64,000 bases of DNA from Saccharothrix carnea (GTDB lineage Bacteria > Actinomycetota > Actinomycetes > Mycobacteriales > Pseudonocardiaceae). Under the pieces are notes generated by a model that had not been told where the DNA came from, did no database searches, and saw only the letters and a list, made by a program, of their open reading frames with translations. The DNA lies in contig NZ_PYAX01000018.1 of NCBI RefSeq assembly GCF_003014735.1, positions 1 to 64,000 on the forward strand. Reading direction: 5' to 3'. This document shows, piece after piece, positions 61,150 to 64,000 of the stretch. Both the position numbers and the translations under genes were made by a program. Every line of letters begins with the position of its first letter. Position 1 is the stretch's first letter.

Positions 61150-61914
61150 GTGAACGACGGGCGGCGCACGGGCCGCGAGTACGAGACGCGCGTGCCCAAG
61201 TACCTCGCGATCTACCGGGTGCTGGCCGACCGGATCGCCGATGGCCGCTACCCGCCGGACGCGCCGCTGCCCGCGCAACGGGAGCTGGTCGAGGAGTTCG
61301 ACGTCTCGTTGATGACCGTGCGGCAGGCGATCCAGGCGTTGGAGGCGGACGGGCTGCTGGAGACCCGGCACGGGGTGGGCACGTTCGCGCGGCGGCCCGC
61401 GTTCGCCTACGGCCTCACCGGGTTGCGCAGCCTGTCGCAGGACCTGGTCGAGCAGGGCATCGAGCTGGAGACCGAGGTGCTGGACGCGCGGCTCGTGGTG
61501 CCGCCGGCGGACGTGGTCACGCGGTTGGGCGTCGCGGACGGAGGTCGGGTGCTGGCGGTCGAACGGCTGCGCCGCACCCGCGCGGTGCCGCTGCTGTTGC
61601 AGACGTCGTACCTGCCCGAGGAGCTGGGGATCGGCGCCGAGCAGCTGCGCCACCGGTCGCTCTACCGGCTCCTGGAGGAGTCGGGTCGGCCGGTGCGGCA
61701 GGCGAGCGAGACGATCCAGGCCGTCGCGCTGACCGCCGACCAGGCCCGGGTGCTCCAGCGCGAGCCCGGTTCACCCGCGCTGCTGAGCTGCCGGCTCAGC
61801 CGGGGCGAGGACGGCACACCGCTGGTGGACGACCGCGCGCTGCTCGTCGGCGACACGGTGATCACCGCGGAACGTGCCGTCACCGGGACCGACCTCGCCT
61901 ACGGACACCGCTGA
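61150..61914 (+). CDS. GntR family (HutC subfamily) regulator
   Basis: A 254-residue repressor. The winged helix (about 15-85) reads YPPDAPLPAQRELVEEFDVS then LMTVRQAIQALEADGLLETR and GVGTF. The rest is a UTRA ligand domain (RVLAVERLRRTRAVPLLLQT, SYLPEEL). The GTG at 61150 lies 10 bases after GGGAG. It is the last gene of the trpB-trpA unit, separated by 19 bp from trpA, and probably regulates that operon through the TTCTAGA element upstream of trpB. The effector is unknown; an aromatic or pathway intermediate is a guess. Confidence 0.88.
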   Translation: MNDGRRTGREYETRVPKYLAIYRVLADRIADGRYPPDAPLPAQRELVEEFDVSLMTVRQAIQALEADGLLETRHGVGTFARRPAFAYGLTGLRSLSQDLVEQGIELETEVLDARLVVPPADVVTRLGVADGGRVLAVERLRRTRAVPLLLQTSYLPEELGIGAEQLRHRSLYRLLEESGRPVRQASETIQAVALTADQARVLQREPGSPALLSCRLSRGEDGTPLVDDRALLVGDTVITAERAVTGTDLAYGHR

Positions 61915-61926
61915 CGCCGGCAGCGC

Positions 61927-62862
61927 TCACCGGTCCAGGGCGGTTTCCCGGTCCAGGTGCGACAGCTTCGCGGGGTTGCGCACGGCGTAGATGCCGGTGA
62001 CGAGCCCGTCGTCCACGCGCACCGCCAGGACGGTGTCGACCTCGCCGTCGAGCCGGAGGAGCAACGCCGGGTGGCCGTTGACCTGCACCGGGTGCAGTGA
62101 GGCGGTGGCGAGCCTGTCCAGCCTGCCCGCCAGCAGGCGAGCCACCTTGTCGGCGCCCACGACGGGCCGCGTCGCGGTTCGGACGACCCCGCCGCCGTCA
62201 CCCAGCAGCACGACGTCGGGCGCCAGGACGTCGAGCAGGCCCTGCAGGTCGCCGGTGTCGACCGCCCGCTGGAACGCGGCGATCGCGTCACGGCTCGCGG
62301 CCGGGGTGACGACGCCGCGCGGTCGGCGTTCGGCGACGTGCGCCTTGGCGCGGTGGGCGATCTGGCGCACCGCGGCCAGGCTCTTGTCGACCGCCTCGGC
62401 GATCTCGTCGTAGCCGAGGCCGAAGACCTCGCGCAGCACGAACACCGCCCGCTCGGTCGGCGTCAGCGTCTCCAGCACCAGCAGCATCGCCATCGAGACG
62501 CTGTCGGCCAACTCGACGTCCTCCGCCACGTCGGGCGTGGTCTGCAACGGCTCGGGCAGCCACGAGCCGACGTACGACTCCTTGCGCCGACCCAGCGCCC
62601 GCAGCCTGTTCAGGGCCTGGCGGGTGGTGATCCGGACCAGGTACGCCCGCCGGTCGTGCACGGTGTCGAGGTCGACGGCCACCCACCGCAACCACGTCTC
62701 CTGCAGCACGTCCTCCGCGTCGGCCGCCGAGCCCAGCATCTCGTAGGCGACGGTGAACAGCAGGTTGCGATGCGCGACGAACGCGTCGGTGGCGGAGTCC
62801 GCGCGGGCGTCCCGGCCCGTGCCGCCGGCCTGGTCCCCGGGTGCGGTCCGCCTACCGGCCAT
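61927..62862 (-). CDS. ECF41-type sigma factor (SigJ-like)
   Basis: A 311-residue ECF sigma factor. Region 2 has FVAHRNLLFTVAYEMLGSAA then DAEDVLQETWLRW. Region 4 has LTPTERAVFVLREVFGLGYD then EIAEAVDKSLAAVRQIAHRA. The C-terminal 110 residues form a SnoaL-like domain (FQRAVDTGDLQGLLDVLAPD, VVLLGDGGG, YAVRNPAKLSHL) that autoregulates ECF41 factors. No carboxymuconolactone decarboxylase or other usual partner gene is in the window. The ATG at 62862 follows GAGGGGG. Confidence 0.9.
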   Translation of the reverse strand: MAGRRTAPGDQAGGTGRDARADSATDAFVAHRNLLFTVAYEMLGSAADAEDVLQETWLRWVAVDLDTVHDRRAYLVRITTRQALNRLRALGRRKESYVGSWLPEPLQTTPDVAEDVELADSVSMAMLLVLETLTPTERAVFVLREVFGLGYDEIAEAVDKSLAAVRQIAHRAKAHVAERRPRGVVTPAASRDAIAAFQRAVDTGDLQGLLDVLAPDVVLLGDGGGVVRTATRPVVGADKVARLLAGRLDRLATASLHPVQVNGHPALLLRLDGEVDTVLAVRVDDGLVTGIYAVRNPAKLSHLDRETALDR

Positions 62863-62963
62863 GAGTGCCCCCTCGTGGTTCGCCGAGTCTGCCCACCGGA
62901 CACCGGGGCGCGCACTTCTGTGACACCGCGTGGCGCTCGTCACGTGCCCGAGCGGGGCCGGGG

Positions 62964-64000
62964 TCACCGTTCGACCGCCGCCAGCCACGCGCGGCGGGCG
63001 GCGGCACGGGTGAACTCGCGGACGTGCAGGCCCGCGCGCAGCCACGCGAGCGGGAAGTCGTCGCTCTCGTCGCGGATCACCCGACCGAACGCGTCCCGGC
63101 CGCGGTCGCGCGAGGCGGCGGCCAGTTCCGCCAGCAGGTCGGCCGTGGCGGTGAGGCCGTTGCCGGTGAGGGCGCGAACCGCCCGTTCGGCGGAGGCGAC
63201 GGCCGCCACGGCACGTCCGCCCAGCGCGACGCGGTGCAGCACGTTCTCCAGCGGACGGACCGGAGGCGGGACGCGGTCGGTCGGTTCCGGTCGCGGTGGC
63301 AGCGCGCGGGTGCCGTCACCGGCGACGTGGGACCGCTGGAGCTGGTCCAGGCCCAGGTCGACGTGGTGGCGCAGGTCGGTGGGCAGGTCGAGGTCCCCGG
63401 CGACGGCCAGCGCGACCGCCGTGCCGGGACGGTCCGGCCGCAGGCGTGCCACGGCGCGCAGCCGCAGCCCCGGCGCGTTCGCGAGCACCCGCAGGTTCTC
63501 CCGCGCACGGCTGTTCGCACCGACCAGGTCCACGTGGGCCTCGTCGGCGCCCAGCCGCACCGCGTCGCCCGCCGCGCCGAGCACGGTGCCCGCGACGAAC
63601 AGCAGGTCCGCGCCGGCGGGGCGGTGGGACTCGGGCCGGGTGTGCGCCTGGAACGCGCGCGTCACCTGATCCGGCAACGGCTGCGCCCACAGGTCGGCCA
63701 ACGGCGGCTCGTCCCACGACGCGGCGGACGCGGCCACCGCGCGGACTGCCTTGCCCGCGCCGAGCCGGTGGTCCGACGACGCCGTGCCGCCGGACAGCAG
63801 CAGGCCCGAACGGCCCAGTTCACGGTGGCTGAGCCCGGACTCGCCGATCGCCACCGGACCGCTCGCCGCAGCACCGACCCGTTCCGCGCCGCCCGGCATG
63901 ATCGCGGGCACCGTCCACAGCACGCCGCCGTCGTCCACCAGGTGCGTGACGACGCCGGCGTAACCCGAGCCGGCGACGACCGCCTCGGTGCACAGGCCGT
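62964..64000 (-). CDS. Unrecognised protein, C-terminal part only
   Basis: The reading frame enters from beyond the right edge and runs to TGA at 62964, giving at least 345 residues. It has repeated Gly/Ala/Arg-rich beta-strand and helix segments, including GLSHRELGRSGLLLSGGTAS, SDHRLGAGKAVRAV, WAQPLPDQVTRAF and DLRHHVDLGLDQLQRSHVAG. No catalytic motif, membrane helix or metal site is evident in this part. Similar proteins are known beside SWIM zinc-finger and MoxR/VWA genes in actinomycetes, but I cannot confirm this. I assign no function. Confidence 0.6.
   Translation of the reverse strand, partial: GLCTEAVVAGSGYAGVVTHLVDDGGVLWTVPAIMPGGAERVGAAASGPVAIGESGLSHRELGRSGLLLSGGTASSDHRLGAGKAVRAVAASAASWDEPPLADLWAQPLPDQVTRAFQAHTRPESHRPAGADLLFVAGTVLGAAGDAVRLGADEAHVDLVGANSRARENLRVLANAPGLRLRAVARLRPDRPGTAVALAVAGDLDLPTDLRHHVDLGLDQLQRSHVAGDGTRALPPRPEPTDRVPPPVRPLENVLHRVALGGRAVAAVASAERAVRALTGNGLTATADLLAELAAASRDRGRDAFGRVIRDESDDFPLAWLRAGLHVREFTRAAARRAWLAAVER

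Overview
The window is high-GC actinobacterial DNA, roughly 70 percent or more G+C by eye, with many GTG starts and 4-base stop/start overlaps. The mix of families (ANTAR and MEDS-type anti-sigma proteins, PucR, DUF6292, ECF41 sigma, FurA-KatG, mycothiol-type maleylpyruvate isomerase, CebR- and CsoR-like operators) suggests a filamentous actinomycete. Pseudonocardiales such as Saccharothrix, Lentzea or Actinosynnema is my best guess, by inference only. No rRNA, tRNA, CRISPR array, transposase or replication origin was seen.

Layout. 1-4.6 kb: the 5' part of a secreted ricin-lectin enzyme, a tiny zinc-ribbon gene, then a PucR activator and an amino-acid-oxidase-like flavoprotein separated by two matching 17-bp palindromes. 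4.6-7.5 kb: a three-gene anti-sigma/MEDS signalling operon. 7.5-12.1 kb (minus): PLP amino acid decarboxylase, a GNAT enzyme and an SLC13 transporter. 12.2-16.8 kb: small conserved proteins, a NarL-type two-component pair, a membrane protein and a DJ-1-like protein. 16.7-20.3 kb: STAS protein, group 2 sigma factor, GAF-ANTAR regulator and a P-loop kinase. 20.3-27.1 kb: DinB/MPI protein, a broken kinase-like gene, GNAT, CPBP protease, a truncated TIR gene, an ABC exporter and its divergent regulator, and a maltokinase-cap protein. 27.1-31.7 kb: flavin amine oxidase, GNAT, a bacterial LEG1-like protein and an MpaB/Lcp-type oxygenase.

31.9-41.4 kb is the most striking region. It is a four-gene operon in which every junction is a GTGA overlap. 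It encodes an apparently active CHAT (caspase-like) protease-ATPase, a 1,770-residue NTPase-TPR protein ending in a degenerate CHAT domain with an inserted peptidoglycan-binding-like module, a HEAGH metallopeptidase-like protein, and a trypsin-like protease with an intact triad and a VVGG zymogen-activation site but no signal peptide. I read it as a candidate intracellular proteolytic-cascade or biological-conflict system. A convergent terminator closes it.

41.5-64 kb: a copper-type module (HMA protein and DUF4396 membrane protein) behind CsoR-like operators; GNAT and VTT membrane protein; a divergent XRE regulator/methionine aminopeptidase pair with twin operators; a large secreted GH2 enzyme with a CebR-like site; FurA-KatG; a decayed GntR-family gene; a STAND-TPR protein; a PAP2-histidine kinase-response regulator operon; a DUF2330 protein; an accessory trpB-trpA-gntR operon with a TTCTAGA operator; an ECF41 sigma factor; and an unrecognised protein cut by the window edge.
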